A DNA stretch of 26,554 nucleotides from Microbacteriaceae bacterium UBA4731 (GCA_002404115.1 DHJB01000001.1:38579-65132), one strand, 5' to 3'; numbered from the stretch's first letter, positions 7,544 through 15,845 are shown. Translations and numbers: made by a program. Notes: generated from the letters alone by a model not told the origin.

Positions 7544-7549
7544 AGTCTA
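7544..7549 (-). promoter_or_regulatory. Leaderless-type minus-10 box for the small Cys/His protein
   Basis: TAGACT on the minus strand lies 6 nt before the ATG at 7537, and no ribosome site precedes that ATG. The spacing places the transcript start at or next to the A of the ATG. No clear minus-35 is visible. Confidence 0.5.
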
Positions 7550-7584
7550 GGCGGGAGGTCTCTGCGGACCCGCGCCTGCTGCGG

Positions 7585-8268
7585 CTAGTACCAGCCCATC
7601 GCCTGTGAGTGACCCCAGGCGCCGCAGGGCGTGCCGTAGCGGTCCGTGACGTAGCCGAGGCCCCATTCGATCTGGGTGCCGGCGTTGGTTGCCCAGTCGG
7701 AGCCCGCCGAGCCCATCTTCGATCCGGGGAGCGCCTGAGGGATGCCGTAGGCACCGCTCGACGAGTTCGTCGCGTTGACGCGCCAGCCCGACTCCTTGTT
7801 CCAGAGCGAGACGAGGCAGTTGAACTGGTCCTCGCCCCAGCCGCGCTTCATGACCGCGCCCTGGGCGTACGCCTGTGCCGAACCCGGGTTCGGAACCGCG
7901 GCGGAGGGGGCGGTGAAGGTCGGGCGGGACAAGGAGGCGGCCGACACGGGCTGCCCGTTCGGCTGGGGTTTCGGCCCTGCGGTCACGGTGAAGCCGTCGC
8001 GGGCGACGGTATTCGTGTACGCGCCGTCAATCTGGATCGCCTGGGTTTCCTGGCCGCCGAAGCGATCCCCGGCCCCGGCCATCTGGAAATATGGCGAAGC
8101 CGTCGCGCCCGAGTACGGGTCGACGACGTTCACTAGAACGAACGCGGATGCCGCGACGAACGAGAAAAGAAAGAGCGAAAGGTTGCTCCGGGAGGGAGGT
8201 CTGACCATCCGGGCCCTGGTCGGCCTGGCGGTCGCCACGAGTTCGATTGCGTTCAGATGTCTACCCAC
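7585..8268 (-). CDS. Secreted or anchored lysozyme-fold (SLT-like) protein
   Basis: 227 residues. Hydrophobic segment 31-48 (LSLFLFSFVAASAFVLVN) after basic residues acts as signal anchor or signal peptide. A low-complexity Pro/Ala/Ser linker (about 95-132) precedes a C-terminal domain QFNCLVSLWNKESGWRVNA with likely catalytic Glu159, then SSGAYGIPQALPGSKM and WGLGYVTDRYGTPCGAWGHS. This is the transglycosylase-like/aggregation-promoting-factor C-terminal domain of many actinobacterial cell-wall proteins. It probably acts on peptidoglycan outside the membrane. The GTG start at 8268 lacks a strong ribosome site; ATG 8208 just before the hydrophobic segment is an alternative. A TAGGGT box lies 9 nt before the GTG. 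Confidence 0.8.
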   Translation of the reverse strand: MGRHLNAIELVATARPTRARMVRPPSRSNLSLFLFSFVAASAFVLVNVVDPYSGATASPYFQMAGAGDRFGGQETQAIQIDGAYTNTVARDGFTVTAGPKPQPNGQPVSAASLSRPTFTAPSAAVPNPGSAQAYAQGAVMKRGWGEDQFNCLVSLWNKESGWRVNATNSSSGAYGIPQALPGSKMGSAGSDWATNAGTQIEWGLGYVTDRYGTPCGAWGHSQAMGWY

Positions 8269-8333
8269 GATTCTTCGACCCTAGCCCACATCGAAGATGA
8301 CAGCCAGATAACGGTCGGATAACGTCAGACAAA

Positions 8334-8879
8334 TTAGCGAACGGCCAGCATCACGTCGATGACGCTGTCCAGCACGGCGTCGACCTGCGCCTCGCGGTAA
8401 CCGCGCCGTTCCGGCCGGAAAACGGCGGTCCGCACGCTGTCTACCGCGACGGGTTTGCCGTCCTGGAAGTACTTCATGAGCGTGGTGGCGAGGCGGTCGA
8501 CATCCGCCCTGCTGTAGCCGACGCTGAGGAAGCTCGTGCGGGCGAAGCGGTGTCCATCGGGGCGGCCCAGCCGGTTGACGAGCACCTGCGCCGTCGTGCG
8601 CGCTTCGTCCATCCACGCCTGTTCCCCGCCCTGCCTGGCGCGTTCCCGCTCCCTGGCCGCGAACGCGTCCTCGAGGCGTTCCATCGCGGCGTCAACGCGC
8701 GCGGGCACGTAGCCGTCCTTCTGCATGGCGAAGGCGGTGTGTCGGATGCCCTCCGCGGTCAGTTGGGTGCTTCCGTCGTTGGTGTCGTACGCGCGCTTGG
8801 CGGAGGCCAGGAACTCCTCGACCTGCTCAGGCTTGTAGCCGAGGATCTTCTTGCCTGTTCGCGGAAAAGTAGGGCTCAC
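8334..8879 (-). CDS. DivIVA-domain-containing protein
   Basis: 181 residues from GTG 8879, supported by GGGAGAG 9 nt upstream; GTG 8897 is an in-frame alternative. Three related short blocks are visible: ILGYKPEQVEEFLASAKRAY near the N-terminus, AFAMQKDGYVPARVDAAMERLEDAF in the middle, and FLSVGYSRADVDRLATTLMKYF followed by RGYREAQVDAVLDSVIDVML at the C-terminus. The GYxxxxVDxxL pattern is that of the short DivIVA-like repeat found in actinobacterial proteins. No long coiled coil follows, unlike the other DivIVA-headed protein. It lies 47 bp downstream of cdsA on the same strand. A structural or cell-pole role is inferred. Confidence 0.8.
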   Translation of the reverse strand: MSPTFPRTGKKILGYKPEQVEEFLASAKRAYDTNDGSTQLTAEGIRHTAFAMQKDGYVPARVDAAMERLEDAFAARERERARQGGEQAWMDEARTTAQVLVNRLGRPDGHRFARTSFLSVGYSRADVDRLATTLMKYFQDGKPVAVDSVRTAVFRPERRGYREAQVDAVLDSVIDVMLAVR

Positions 8880-8926
8880 TGGATCATTCTCTCCCACGGT
8901 GGCTCGCCTGTCGAAAGCGGGGACGC

Positions 8927-9907
8927 TCAGGCGAAGATCAGGTACAGCGCGTAGGCCGCGGCGGCGGACGGCAGGATCGAATCGAGGCGATCCAGGAATC
9001 CGCCGTGGCCCGGCAGCCAGGAGCTCATGTCCTTGATCCCCAGGTCGCGCTTGATGAGCGACTCCGCCAGGTCACCGAATGTGGCGGTGATGAGGATGAC
9101 CGGGCCGAGGACCAGGCCGAACCACCAGGGCTGTCCGAGCATGAAGACGGCCAGCAGGATGCCGGCGATCACGCAGACGGCGGCGGCGCCGGCAAAGCCT
9201 TCCCAGGTCTTCTTCGGGCTGATCGTCGGCACCATGGGGTGCTTGCCGAAGGAGAGGCCGCTCGCGTAGGCCCCCGTGTCGGCCGAGATGACCATCAGGA
9301 GGAAGGCGAGGGCCCACCACTGCCCGCCCGGCTGGGCCACCAGCAGCACGGCGAAGCTCCCCAGGAAGACCACGTAGACCTGGATCAGGAATCCGGCCCC
9401 GATGTCCCCGAGTACGCGTCGGAGGGGCGCCCGGCGCTTCGGCCAGGCCAGTTCGGCGAGTCTCCACAGTGCGATCAGGACGATCCCACCGAGCGTGGCG
9501 AGCCACTGCCCCGTCACGTCCCAATAGAACGCCGCAGGGACGACGGCCACGGCGGAAATGACCACCGGGATGCGCGGAACGTTTCGCCCTGAGTGCCGCA
9601 GCGCCTGCGTCAGCTCGAAGGCCGTGGACCCGACGATCAGGGCCGCGAAGATCATGAACAGTTCTTTGATGAAGATCAGGCTGAACAGCATCGTCAGGCC
9701 GAGGACGAGCCCGATCAGGATTGCCAGGATCAGGTTGCGACCGGTGCGCGCCTCGATGCGTTCCGTCGTGGCGTCCATTTGGGCGCGTGTCGCCTGCACC
9801 TGGCGTTCGATGTCGGCCTTGGTGGCCTCGACCTGCGCCCGGAATTCGGCGCGACCTGCACCCCGACCGCGTTTGGGCGGCTGTTCGCTGTGAGGATCGT
9901 GTGTCAT
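8927..9907 (-). CDS. cdsA: Phosphatidate cytidylyltransferase
   Basis: 326 residues. The enzyme makes CDP-diacylglycerol from phosphatidate and CTP at the membrane, the branch point to all phospholipids. Several TM segments run from about residue 57 to the end. The CTP-transferase signature is clear near the C-terminus: GDLAESLIKRDLGIKD, then LPGHGGFLDRLDS. Upstream, SADTGAYASGLSFGKHP and SPKKTWEGFAG are also family hallmarks. A charged helical extension of about 56 residues (VEATKADIERQVQATRAQMD) precedes the first TM segment, longer than in many homologues. It follows frr by 15 bp, in the usual pyrH-frr-cdsA order. Confidence 0.95.
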   Translation of the reverse strand: MTHDPHSEQPPKRGRGAGRAEFRAQVEATKADIERQVQATRAQMDATTERIEARTGRNLILAILIGLVLGLTMLFSLIFIKELFMIFAALIVGSTAFELTQALRHSGRNVPRIPVVISAVAVVPAAFYWDVTGQWLATLGGIVLIALWRLAELAWPKRRAPLRRVLGDIGAGFLIQVYVVFLGSFAVLLVAQPGGQWWALAFLLMVISADTGAYASGLSFGKHPMVPTISPKKTWEGFAGAAAVCVIAGILLAVFMLGQPWWFGLVLGPVILITATFGDLAESLIKRDLGIKDMSSWLPGHGGFLDRLDSILPSAAAAYALYLIFA

Positions 9908-9922
9908 GACGACGGCACTCCC

Positions 9923-10477
9923 CTAGATCTCGAGGAGTTCGGATTCCTTGCGCTTGAGTGCATCATCGATGCTGTCGACGTGGCTCTTCGTGATCTGCTC
10001 GAGTTCCTTCTCCGCGCGGGCGACCTCGTCCTCGCCGACGTCGCTCTTCAGCGCGTCGAGTTCGTCCTTGGCCTTGCGACGGATGTTGCGCACGGCGATC
10101 TTCGCGTCCTCCGCCTTAGTGCGCACGATCTTGACGTACTCCTTGCGGCGGTCGGCGGTCAGCTCGGGCAGGGTGGCCCGGATGATGTTGCCGTCATTGC
10201 CGACGTTGGCGCCGAGGTTGGGGGTGTCGCGGATCGCGACCTCGATGTCGCGCAGGGCACCCTTGTCGTAAGGCGCGATCAGCAGCGTGCGTGCCTCCGG
10301 GTTCTGCAGCGAGGCGAGCTGTTCGAGAGGCGTCATGGTGCCGTAGTAGCTGACCAGGATCTTGGCGAACATCTGCGGGTTCGCTCGGCCCGTGCGCACG
10401 GTGCCGAAATCGTCTTTGGCGGCTTCGAGAGCCTTGTGCATGCGCGCGGTCGTATCGGACAGAACATCCGCAATCAC
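9923..10477 (-). CDS. frr: Ribosome recycling factor
   Basis: 184 residues, the normal RRF length. With EF-G it splits post-termination ribosomes. Diagnostic segments are [52 protein letters not shown] and [15 protein letters not shown]. Start GTG 10477 is chosen for the AAAGGAG 5 nt upstream and because the protein then begins [17 protein letters not shown], as in the family; the longer open frame from 10540 overlaps pyrH. It lies 31 bp after pyrH. Confidence 0.97.
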   Translation of the reverse strand: MIADVLSDTTARMHKALEAAKDDFGTVRTGRANPQMFAKILVSYYGTMTPLEQLASLQNPEARTLLIAPYDKGALRDIEVAIRDTPNLGANVGNDGNIIRATLPELTADRRKEYVKIVRTKAEDAKIAVRNIRRKAKDELDALKSDVGEDEVARAEKELEQITKSHVDSIDDALKRKESELLEI

Positions 10478-10482
10478 GGTGA

Positions 10483-10489
10483 CTCCTTT
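10483..10489 (-). promoter_or_regulatory. Ribosome binding site fixing the frr start
   Basis: AAAGGAG on the minus strand, 5 nt before GTG 10477. It selects the family-length start over an upstream in-frame codon lying inside pyrH. Confidence 0.8.
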
Positions 10490-10508
10490 GGTGGTGGCTT
10501 GAACAATC

Positions 10509-11225
10509 CTAGTTGGAGACGAGGGTACCCAGATCGGCACCGAGAATCGCCGCGGTGACGTTGCCGTCCGGCTTCATCCCGAAGACCTGCATGGGCATGC
10601 CGTTGTCCATGCACAGGCTGAAGGCGGTCGAGTCGACAACCTTGAGGCCGCGCTGCAACGCATCCTGGTAGGTGATGTGGTCGATCTTGTGGGCGTCGGG
10701 GTTCGTGCGGGGGTCGTCAGAGTAGACGCCGTCGACGCCGTTCTTGGCCACGAGCACGATGTCAGCGTCGATCTCGAGTGCCCGCTGCGCGGCGACCGTG
10801 TCGGTCGAGAAGTACGGCAGGCCGGCGCCGGCGCCGAAGATGACGACGCGGCCCTTCTCGAGGTGACGCTCGGCGCGGCGCGGGATGTACGGCTCAGCGA
10901 CCTGCGTCATGGCGATGGCCGACTGTACGCGGGTTTCGGCGCCGGCCTGCTCGAGGAAGTCCTGGAGGGCGAGGGCGTTCATGACGGTGCCGAGCATCCC
11001 CATATAGTCGGCACGACCGCGGTCCATGCCGCGCTGGGACAGCTCGGCGCCGCGGAAGAAGTTGCCGCCGCCGACGACGATCGCGATTTCGACCGTCTTG
11101 GCAGCTTCGGCGATTTCGCGGGCCAGGGAGCTGACGACGTCGGGGTTCACGCCCAGGGACCCGGCCCCGAACGCTTCTCCGGAAAGTTTGAGGAGGACCC
11201 TGCGCTTCTTACCCGTGTCTGACAT
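10509..11225 (-). CDS. pyrH: UMP kinase
   Basis: 238 residues. It phosphorylates UMP to UDP using ATP in pyrimidine nucleotide synthesis. Amino-acid-kinase fold motifs are clear: [11 protein letters not shown] near the N-terminus, [65 protein letters not shown] and [10 protein letters not shown]. Start ATG 11225 follows GGAAGGA by 10 nt; the open frame extends upstream to 11291 without homology. It is separated from tsf by a strong terminator, so it must have its own promoter in 11226-11295, where I see no convincing box. Confidence 0.97.
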   Translation of the reverse strand: MSDTGKKRRVLLKLSGEAFGAGSLGVNPDVVSSLAREIAEAAKTVEIAIVVGGGNFFRGAELSQRGMDRGRADYMGMLGTVMNALALQDFLEQAGAETRVQSAIAMTQVAEPYIPRRAERHLEKGRVVIFGAGAGLPYFSTDTVAAQRALEIDADIVLVAKNGVDGVYSDDPRTNPDAHKIDHITYQDALQRGLKVVDSTAFSLCMDNGMPMQVFGMKPDGNVTAAILGADLGTLVSN

Positions 11226-11295
11226 GCCGTGCGAGTCCTTCCGTTCATACGTGGTTCTAAAACTACTGTGTGCGCGCCTGTGAGGCCGCACAGAA

Positions 11296-11331
11296 AAGGA
11301 GACCGAGGTGCGAAAGCACCTCGGTCTCCTT
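11296..11331 (-). terminator. Rho-independent terminator after rpsB-tsf
   Basis: A 16-bp perfect stem (11296-11311 with 11316-11331) encloses a 4-nt loop and is followed on the minus strand by TTTTCTG. It lies 11 bp after the tsf stop, so it ends the rpsB-tsf transcript before pyrH. Confidence 0.92.
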
Positions 11332-11341
11332 CATGGTGTGA

Positions 11342-12169
11342 CTAAGCGCCGACCTTGAACCGGGCGAAGCCCGAGATGGTCAGTCCGGCGTCTGCAATGA
11401 CCTTGCTGACGGACAGCTTGTTGTCCTTGGCGTAGTCCTGCTCGAGCAGGGCAACCTGCTTGAAGAACGCGTTCACGCGGCCATCGACGATCTTGGGCAG
11501 TGCCGCTTCCGGCTTGCCCTCGTTCTTCGAGATCTCGGTGACGATCCTGCGCTCGGCCTCGACGGCTTCGGCTGGGACGTCCTCACGCGAGAGGTACTCG
11601 GGGTTGGCGAACGAGATGTGCTGGGCGATGCTGCGCGCGGTCTCTGCATCGGTACCGGAGTAGCCGACGACCACGCCGACCTGCGGGGGCAGGTCCTTGC
11701 TGGTCTTGTGCAGGTAGATCGCGAACGACTCGCCGGTGACGGCGGCGACGCGGCGCAGCTCGAACTTCTCGCCGATGATGGCGGCCTCATCGCTGATGAG
11801 GTCGGCGACGGTCTTGTCGTCGGCCGGGGCGGCCAGGCCCTCCTCGACGGAGGTTGCGCCGGCTGCGGCGACCGCAGCCAGGACCTTCTCCGACAGGGCG
11901 ACGAACTTGTCACCCTTGGCGACGAAGTCGGTCTCGCAGGCGAGTTCGATCATGTACGCGGTGTTGCCGATTTCCTTGGCGGCCACGAGGCCCTCCGAGG
12001 TGGACCGGTCAGCGCGCTTGGCGTTGCCCTTTGCACCCTTGAGACGCAGGATTTCGACGGCCTTCTCCATGTCGCCATCGGCTTCAACGAGGGCGTTCTT
12101 GGTGTCGACCATGCCGGTGCCGAGGCGTTCGCGCAGGGCCTTGACTGCTTCGAGTGTGACGGTTGCCAT
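11342..12169 (-). CDS. tsf: Translation elongation factor Ts
   Basis: 275 residues. It is the nucleotide exchange factor that recycles EF-Tu-GDP. The N-terminal UBA-like domain contains ALRERLGTGMVDTKNALVEA, followed by GDMEKAVEILRLKG. The core has IELACETDFVAKGDKFV, the signature contacting EF-Tu, and later LPPQVGVVVGYSG and HISFANPEYLSREDVP. The C-terminus NKLSVSKVIADAGLTISGFARF is intact. It starts 11 nt after the rpsB stop with AAGGA overlapping that stop, so translation is coupled. Confidence 0.97.
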   Translation of the reverse strand: MATVTLEAVKALRERLGTGMVDTKNALVEADGDMEKAVEILRLKGAKGNAKRADRSTSEGLVAAKEIGNTAYMIELACETDFVAKGDKFVALSEKVLAAVAAAGATSVEEGLAAPADDKTVADLISDEAAIIGEKFELRRVAAVTGESFAIYLHKTSKDLPPQVGVVVGYSGTDAETARSIAQHISFANPEYLSREDVPAEAVEAERRIVTEISKNEGKPEAALPKIVDGRVNAFFKQVALLEQDYAKDNKLSVSKVIADAGLTISGFARFKVGA

Positions 12170-12180
12170 GCCTGGTGTCC

Positions 12181-13107
12181 TTACTTGGTCTCGTCGGCGG
12201 GTGCGTCTTCGGCTGCAACCTCTTCGGCTGCGGCTTCGATGGGTGCTTCTTCGCCGGCAACCTGCTCGGCGGCAACCTTCTCGGCAGCAACCTGTTCGGT
12301 CTCGGCGGAGGACTGCGCGGGGGTGGTCTCCGTTGCAGCGGCCTCGGTCTCGGCGGGGGCCTGCAGCAGTTCAGCTTCCCAAGCGGCGAGGGGCTCGACT
12401 TCGGCCTCCGGCTTTGCGTGACGCTGGATGAGGCCCTCGGCTGCGGCGTCCGCGATGATGCGGGTCAGCAGGCCGACGGAACGGATGGCGTCGTCGTTGC
12501 CCGGGATCGGGTACTGGACGTCGTCCGGGTCGCAGTTGGTGTCGAGGATCGCGATCACGGGGATGCCGAGCTTGCGGGCCTCGTCAATGGCGAGGTGCTC
12601 CTTGTTGGTGTCGACAATCCACAGCGCCGACGGCGTCTTCGTGAGGTTGCGGATACCGCCGAGGCTCTTGTGCAGCTTGATGAGCTCGCGCTTCTTGATG
12701 AGCATTTCCTTCTTCGTGAAACCGCTCTTGGCGGTGTCTTCGAAGTCGAGTTCCTCGAGTTCCTTCATGCGAGCGAGACGCTTCGACACGGTCTGGAAGT
12801 TGGTGAGGAGGCCACCGAGCCAGCGCTGGTTGACGTAGGGCTGGCCGACGCGCTGCGCCTGCTCTGAGATCGATTCCTGCGCCTGCTTCTTGGTGCCGAC
12901 GAAGAGGATCGTTCCGCCGTGGGCGACGGTCTCCTTGACGAAGTCGTAGGCCTTGTCGACGAAGCCGAGGGACTGCTGAAGGTCGATGATGTAGATGCCG
13001 GAACGCTCGGTGAAGATGAAGCGCTTCATCTTCGGGTTCCAACGGCGGGTCTGGTGCCCGAAGTGCACGCCGCTGTCGAGCAGCTGGCGAATGGTTACGA
13101 CGGCCAT
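12181..13107 (-). CDS. rpsB: 30S ribosomal protein S2
   Basis: 308 residues from ATG 13107, preceded by AAGGAG at 8 nt. Conserved S2 segments: [66 protein letters not shown] and [26 protein letters not shown]. The core ends near residue 235. A tail of about 70 residues follows, almost only Ala, Glu, Thr, Val and Gln with loose repeats ([17 protein letters not shown]), typical of actinobacterial S2 and presumably disordered. First gene of rpsB-tsf, with a strong terminator after tsf. Confidence 0.97.
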   Translation of the reverse strand: MAVVTIRQLLDSGVHFGHQTRRWNPKMKRFIFTERSGIYIIDLQQSLGFVDKAYDFVKETVAHGGTILFVGTKKQAQESISEQAQRVGQPYVNQRWLGGLLTNFQTVSKRLARMKELEELDFEDTAKSGFTKKEMLIKKRELIKLHKSLGGIRNLTKTPSALWIVDTNKEHLAIDEARKLGIPVIAILDTNCDPDDVQYPIPGNDDAIRSVGLLTRIIADAAAEGLIQRHAKPEAEVEPLAAWEAELLQAPAETEAAATETTPAQSSAETEQVAAEKVAAEQVAGEEAPIEAAAEEVAAEDAPADETK

Positions 13108-13433
13108 GAGCCGTTCTCCTTGTCCGGCGCGCGCTGCGAGGCAGCGAAACGCCAATCGGTTTCTGCGGTGATCGGTCGATCACCTCTCCTGGTGCCCGGC
13201 ACACGTCCGCCCCTGCTTCCTGCGAAGCGGGGACCGAATGGTCGTGGAGGCCGAATGGGCACGCGTAGTCAGCGCATGAAGCGCTGCTTGGACGAGTTTA
13301 GCACCCACCGTGACTCGCCCGGCGCCCAGGTCCGATTCCTCGGCCGGTCCCCCACAGGGCCGGGGCGGCGAGCGGCGCGCACACCTTCGACCGGCCCGGC
13401 GACGACGCCGTTCCGCTGGGCTCATGGTTGTCC
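13108..13433. other. Intergenic region between rpsB (-) and the M23 peptidase gene (+)
   Basis: 326 bp with no supported ORF. On the rpsB side the leader holds two inverted repeats: 13167-13184 (GGTGATCG/CGATCACC, 2-nt centre) and 13211-13232 (CCCTGCTTC with GAAGCGGGG, loop CTGC). An extended minus-10-like TGCTAAACT lies at 13295-13303, giving a leader of about 180 nt. The rest toward the M23 gene is GC-rich, with no clear promoter or ribosome site. Confidence 0.55.
13295..13303 (-). promoter_or_regulatory. Candidate extended minus-10 promoter for rpsB-tsf
   Basis: TGCTAAACT on the minus strand combines the TGn extension with TAAACT, in the only AT-richer patch of the region. No good minus-35 is visible 17 bp upstream. 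The implied leader before rpsB is about 180 nt and contains two hairpins. Confidence 0.4.
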
Positions 13434-14039
13434 ATGATTCCCTCGCGATTGCTTGCCGCTGCGCTTCTCGCCCCGCTCGGGTTCCTCCCGGAGTCCCCCG
13501 TTCCCTTGCGCGCGTGGGGGTGGCCCATCGCTCCCCCGCACACCGTGACCCGGGCGTTCATCGCGCCGGCAAATACCTACGCCCACGGGCATCGGGGCAT
13601 CGATCTGGCGGCGCGGACGGGAGACCCCGTGTATGCGCCCGCCGACGGCGTTGTCTCCTTCGCCGGCGTCGTCGTCGACCGCCCGGTGCTGTCCGTGGCC
13701 CACGCCGGCGACCTCATCTCGAGCGTCGAGCCCGTCGAAGCTCTCGTCACGGCGGGCGAACACGTCACGGCCGGTCAGCGAATCGGGCTGGTCGGTGCCG
13801 GCGGGCATTGCGTGGGCGTGTGCGTGCATTTCGGCGTTCGTCTGCACGGCCACTATGTGTCGCCGCTGCTCTACCTGGGCGGCGTTCCGCGTGCCGTGCT
13901 GCTCCCGGTCGGTGACGGAGCGTCTCCGCGCTCGCCCGCGTCAGGCCCGCGGGTGGGCGGTTCGGTAGGTCTGTTTGAGTCGCTCGGCGGAGACGTGGGT
14001 GTAGATCTGGGTCGTGCCCAGGCTGGCATGGCCGAGTAG
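13434..14039 (+). CDS. M23 family metallopeptidase (LytM-like), secreted
   Basis: 201 residues from ATG 13434 (TTG 13428 is an alternative; neither has a strong ribosome site). An N-terminal hydrophobic segment (LLAAALLAPLGFL) suggests export. The LytM/M23 fold spans about 30-155: zinc ligands His53 and Asp57 in HGHRGIDLAA, then DPVYAPADGVVSFAG, AHVTAGQ-like spacing, and the last ligand His132 in GHCVGVCVHFGVRLHG. The Cys-x-His form replaces the His-x-His of classical M23; actinobacterial members with CxHWG are common, so this is not necessarily inactive. Likely a peptidoglycan endopeptidase or its activator. The last 32 codons run antisense to xerC. It is the only plus-strand gene in this minus-strand block. 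Confidence 0.8.
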   Translation: MIPSRLLAAALLAPLGFLPESPVPLRAWGWPIAPPHTVTRAFIAPANTYAHGHRGIDLAARTGDPVYAPADGVVSFAGVVVDRPVLSVAHAGDLISSVEPVEALVTAGEHVTAGQRIGLVGAGGHCVGVCVHFGVRLHGHYVSPLLYLGGVPRAVLLPVGDGASPRSPASGPRVGGSVGLFESLGGDVGVDLGRAQAGMAE

Positions 14040-14870
14040 CTCCTGCACCGCGCGCAGGTCGGCCCCGCCGTCGAGCAGGTGGGTCGCGGTCGTGTGCCGG
14101 AGCGCATGCGGGCCGGCCGGGCCGTTGCCCGGCACGTCGGCGAGCAGGGTCGCGACGATCCGGTAGACCGCGCGGACGCCCAGGTGGGCGCGCTTCGTGC
14201 CGAGGAAGAGCGCCGGAGCCGGGGCGGGAGTGGCGTCGCCTTGCACCGGGGCGGCGGCCAGGATCGGCCTGGCCCTGCGCAGGTAGTCCACGATCGCGGA
14301 GTGCGCCGGCACGCCGAACGGCACCACCCTCTCCTTGGATCCCTTGCCGGTGACCCTGACGGTGAGCCGGTCGAGGTCGAGATCGGAGACGTCGAGGCCG
14401 ACGAGTTCGGACACCCGCAGCCCGGAGGCATACAGCAACTCGATGATCGCGAGGTCGCGGAGGGCGCCCGGCTGCCCGTCCGCCGCGAGGAGTTCGAGGT
14501 GGCCGAGCATCTCCTGCATCTGGCCGCGGTTGATCACGCGCGGCAGGGTGCGTCCCGGCTTCGGGGAGCGCAGTCGCACGCCCGGATCGCCCGGGCTCCC
14601 GCCGGTCCTCGCCAGCCAGGCCGTGAAGCTGCGGGCCGACGCGGAATGGCGGGCGATGGTTGCGCGGGCGAGACCGGTCTGGGTGCCGACCCAGAGCCAG
14701 TCGCGGAGAAGGTCGAGCGTCAGGCCTTCGGTCGCCTCGACGCCTCGCCCCTCCGCGAACGAGGCGAGCCCGGCGAGGTCGGTGCGGTAGGCGCGCACGG
14801 TGTGCGCGGAGAAGCCGCGCTCGACCGTAAGGTAGAGCACGAAGTCGTCAATGGCCGTATCGAGGTGCAC
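13941..14870 (-). CDS. xerC: Tyrosine recombinase (XerC-like)
   Basis: 309 residues. The N-terminal SAM-like DNA-binding domain (about 1-90) contains VERGFSAHTVRAYRTDL. The catalytic domain has the full set: Arg152 (LYASGLRVSELVGLD), Lys176 (GKGSKERVVPF), His255 and Arg258 (HALRHTTATHLLDGG), His281 (LLGHASLGTTQIYTHV) and nucleophile Tyr290. Family role: resolution of chromosome dimers at dif together with XerD. The C-terminus LKQTYRTAHP is the usual XerC/D end, so the gene is complete. Its last 99 bp are antisense to the M23 gene. The GTG start has only GGAAGG directly abutting it. Confidence 0.92.
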   Translation of the reverse strand: MHLDTAIDDFVLYLTVERGFSAHTVRAYRTDLAGLASFAEGRGVEATEGLTLDLLRDWLWVGTQTGLARATIARHSASARSFTAWLARTGGSPGDPGVRLRSPKPGRTLPRVINRGQMQEMLGHLELLAADGQPGALRDLAIIELLYASGLRVSELVGLDVSDLDLDRLTVRVTGKGSKERVVPFGVPAHSAIVDYLRRARPILAAAPVQGDATPAPAPALFLGTKRAHLGVRAVYRIVATLLADVPGNGPAGPHALRHTTATHLLDGGADLRAVQELLGHASLGTTQIYTHVSAERLKQTYRTAHPRA

Positions 14871-14945
14871 CCTTCCAGCATCCGCCCCCGAGGACGGATA
14901 TCCCGGGAACGACTCGAATGCGCGTGGCGGCCGGCACCGGTCGAC

Positions 14946-15845
14946 TCAGGTGTGACGGGAGAACGCCTCCCTGCGCTCGCTCTCGGTGAGCGCCTCGAGG
15001 CGCTCGAGGAATGCCTCATCGAAGTGCGTCGCGACGTCGAACGCGCCCACCGGCACGTGCGAATGCGTGACCTGGTTTTCGTAGACCCGCACGAGGTTGA
15101 ACGACTGCCCGCCGTCGACCCCGGTGAGTTCACGCGCGGTTGCGCTCGGGTCGAGGGTGTAGCAGGTGGCCGCCGCCACCGACACGGGGATGCCAGCGAA
15201 GAGAGTCGTCGTCGCCGAGTGGAGGTGACCGCCGAGAATCCCCCGGATGTCACTGCCGCCGACGACCGCGGCCAGCCGGTGCTGGTCGCGGAGTTCGAGG
15301 ATGCTCATCAGCGGCGAGGGAATCGGGACGGGAGGGTGGTGCAGCGCCAGGAGCGTGCCCAGCGGTGCCGGCTCGCTGAGCACGCCCGCGAGCCACTCGA
15401 GCTGGGACTCGTCGACCTCGCCGTGGTGGTAGCCGGGCACGCTCGTGTCGAGGGCGATGATGCGCAGGCCCCGGATGTCGAAGACCCCGTCGACGGGCGC
15501 CGTGGAGCCGGTTTCGCGGAGCAGCTCGGTGCGGAAGGCTGATCGTTCGTCGTGGTTGCCCATCACCCAGATGACCGCCGCGCCGAGCCGCTCGGCCGCG
15601 GACTCGACGATGTCCCTGACCCGGCGGTAGGCATCCGCTTCGCCTCGGTCGACGATGTCCCCGGTGAGCACGAATGCGTCGGGCCGGAGCCCGGAGCGCT
15701 CAAGTTGGGCCAGGGCGCGGTGCACGCTGGTGTCGGTGTCGACGGTGCCGTAGAGCTTTCGGGCGCCGCCGAGGAAGTGCGTGTCGCTGATGTGCGCGAT
15801 GAGGTGGGAGGGGGGCGGATACTGGCCCTGGTGGTGGTCGGACAT
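14946..15845 (-). CDS. Metallophosphoesterase (CpdA-like, cyclic nucleotide phosphodiesterase type)
   Basis: 299 residues. The calcineurin-like motifs appear in order: HISDTHF, VLTGDIVDRG, WVMGNHDE, ALHHPPVPIP and LGGHLHSATT, giving the two-metal site. Overall layout and length match CpdA-type class III phosphodiesterases that hydrolyse cyclic nucleotides or related phosphodiesters. The substrate cannot be read from the sequence. It starts at ATG 15845 with GAAGAGAG upstream and has a TAGTCT box at 15870-15875. It lies between dprA and xerC on the same strand; 148 bp separate it from dprA and contain nothing else visible. Confidence 0.88.
   Translation of the reverse strand: MSDHHQGQYPPPSHLIAHISDTHFLGGARKLYGTVDTDTSVHRALAQLERSGLRPDAFVLTGDIVDRGEADAYRRVRDIVESAAERLGAAVIWVMGNHDERSAFRTELLRETGSTAPVDGVFDIRGLRIIALDTSVPGYHHGEVDESQLEWLAGVLSEPAPLGTLLALHHPPVPIPSPLMSILELRDQHRLAAVVGGSDIRGILGGHLHSATTTLFAGIPVSVAAATCYTLDPSATARELTGVDGGQSFNLVRVYENQVTHSHVPVGAFDVATHFDEAFLERLEALTESERREAFSRHT

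Noticed and set aside
13818..13832. Loss of a catalytic histidine in the M23 protein (Cys-Val-His instead of His-x-His)
   Set aside because: Actinobacterial M23 proteins commonly have CxHW/F here, so it is not evidence of inactivation.
14079..15542. 487-codon plus-strand open frame over xerC and the metallophosphoesterase gene
   Set aside because: Antisense shadow; both minus-strand genes have complete catalytic motif sets.
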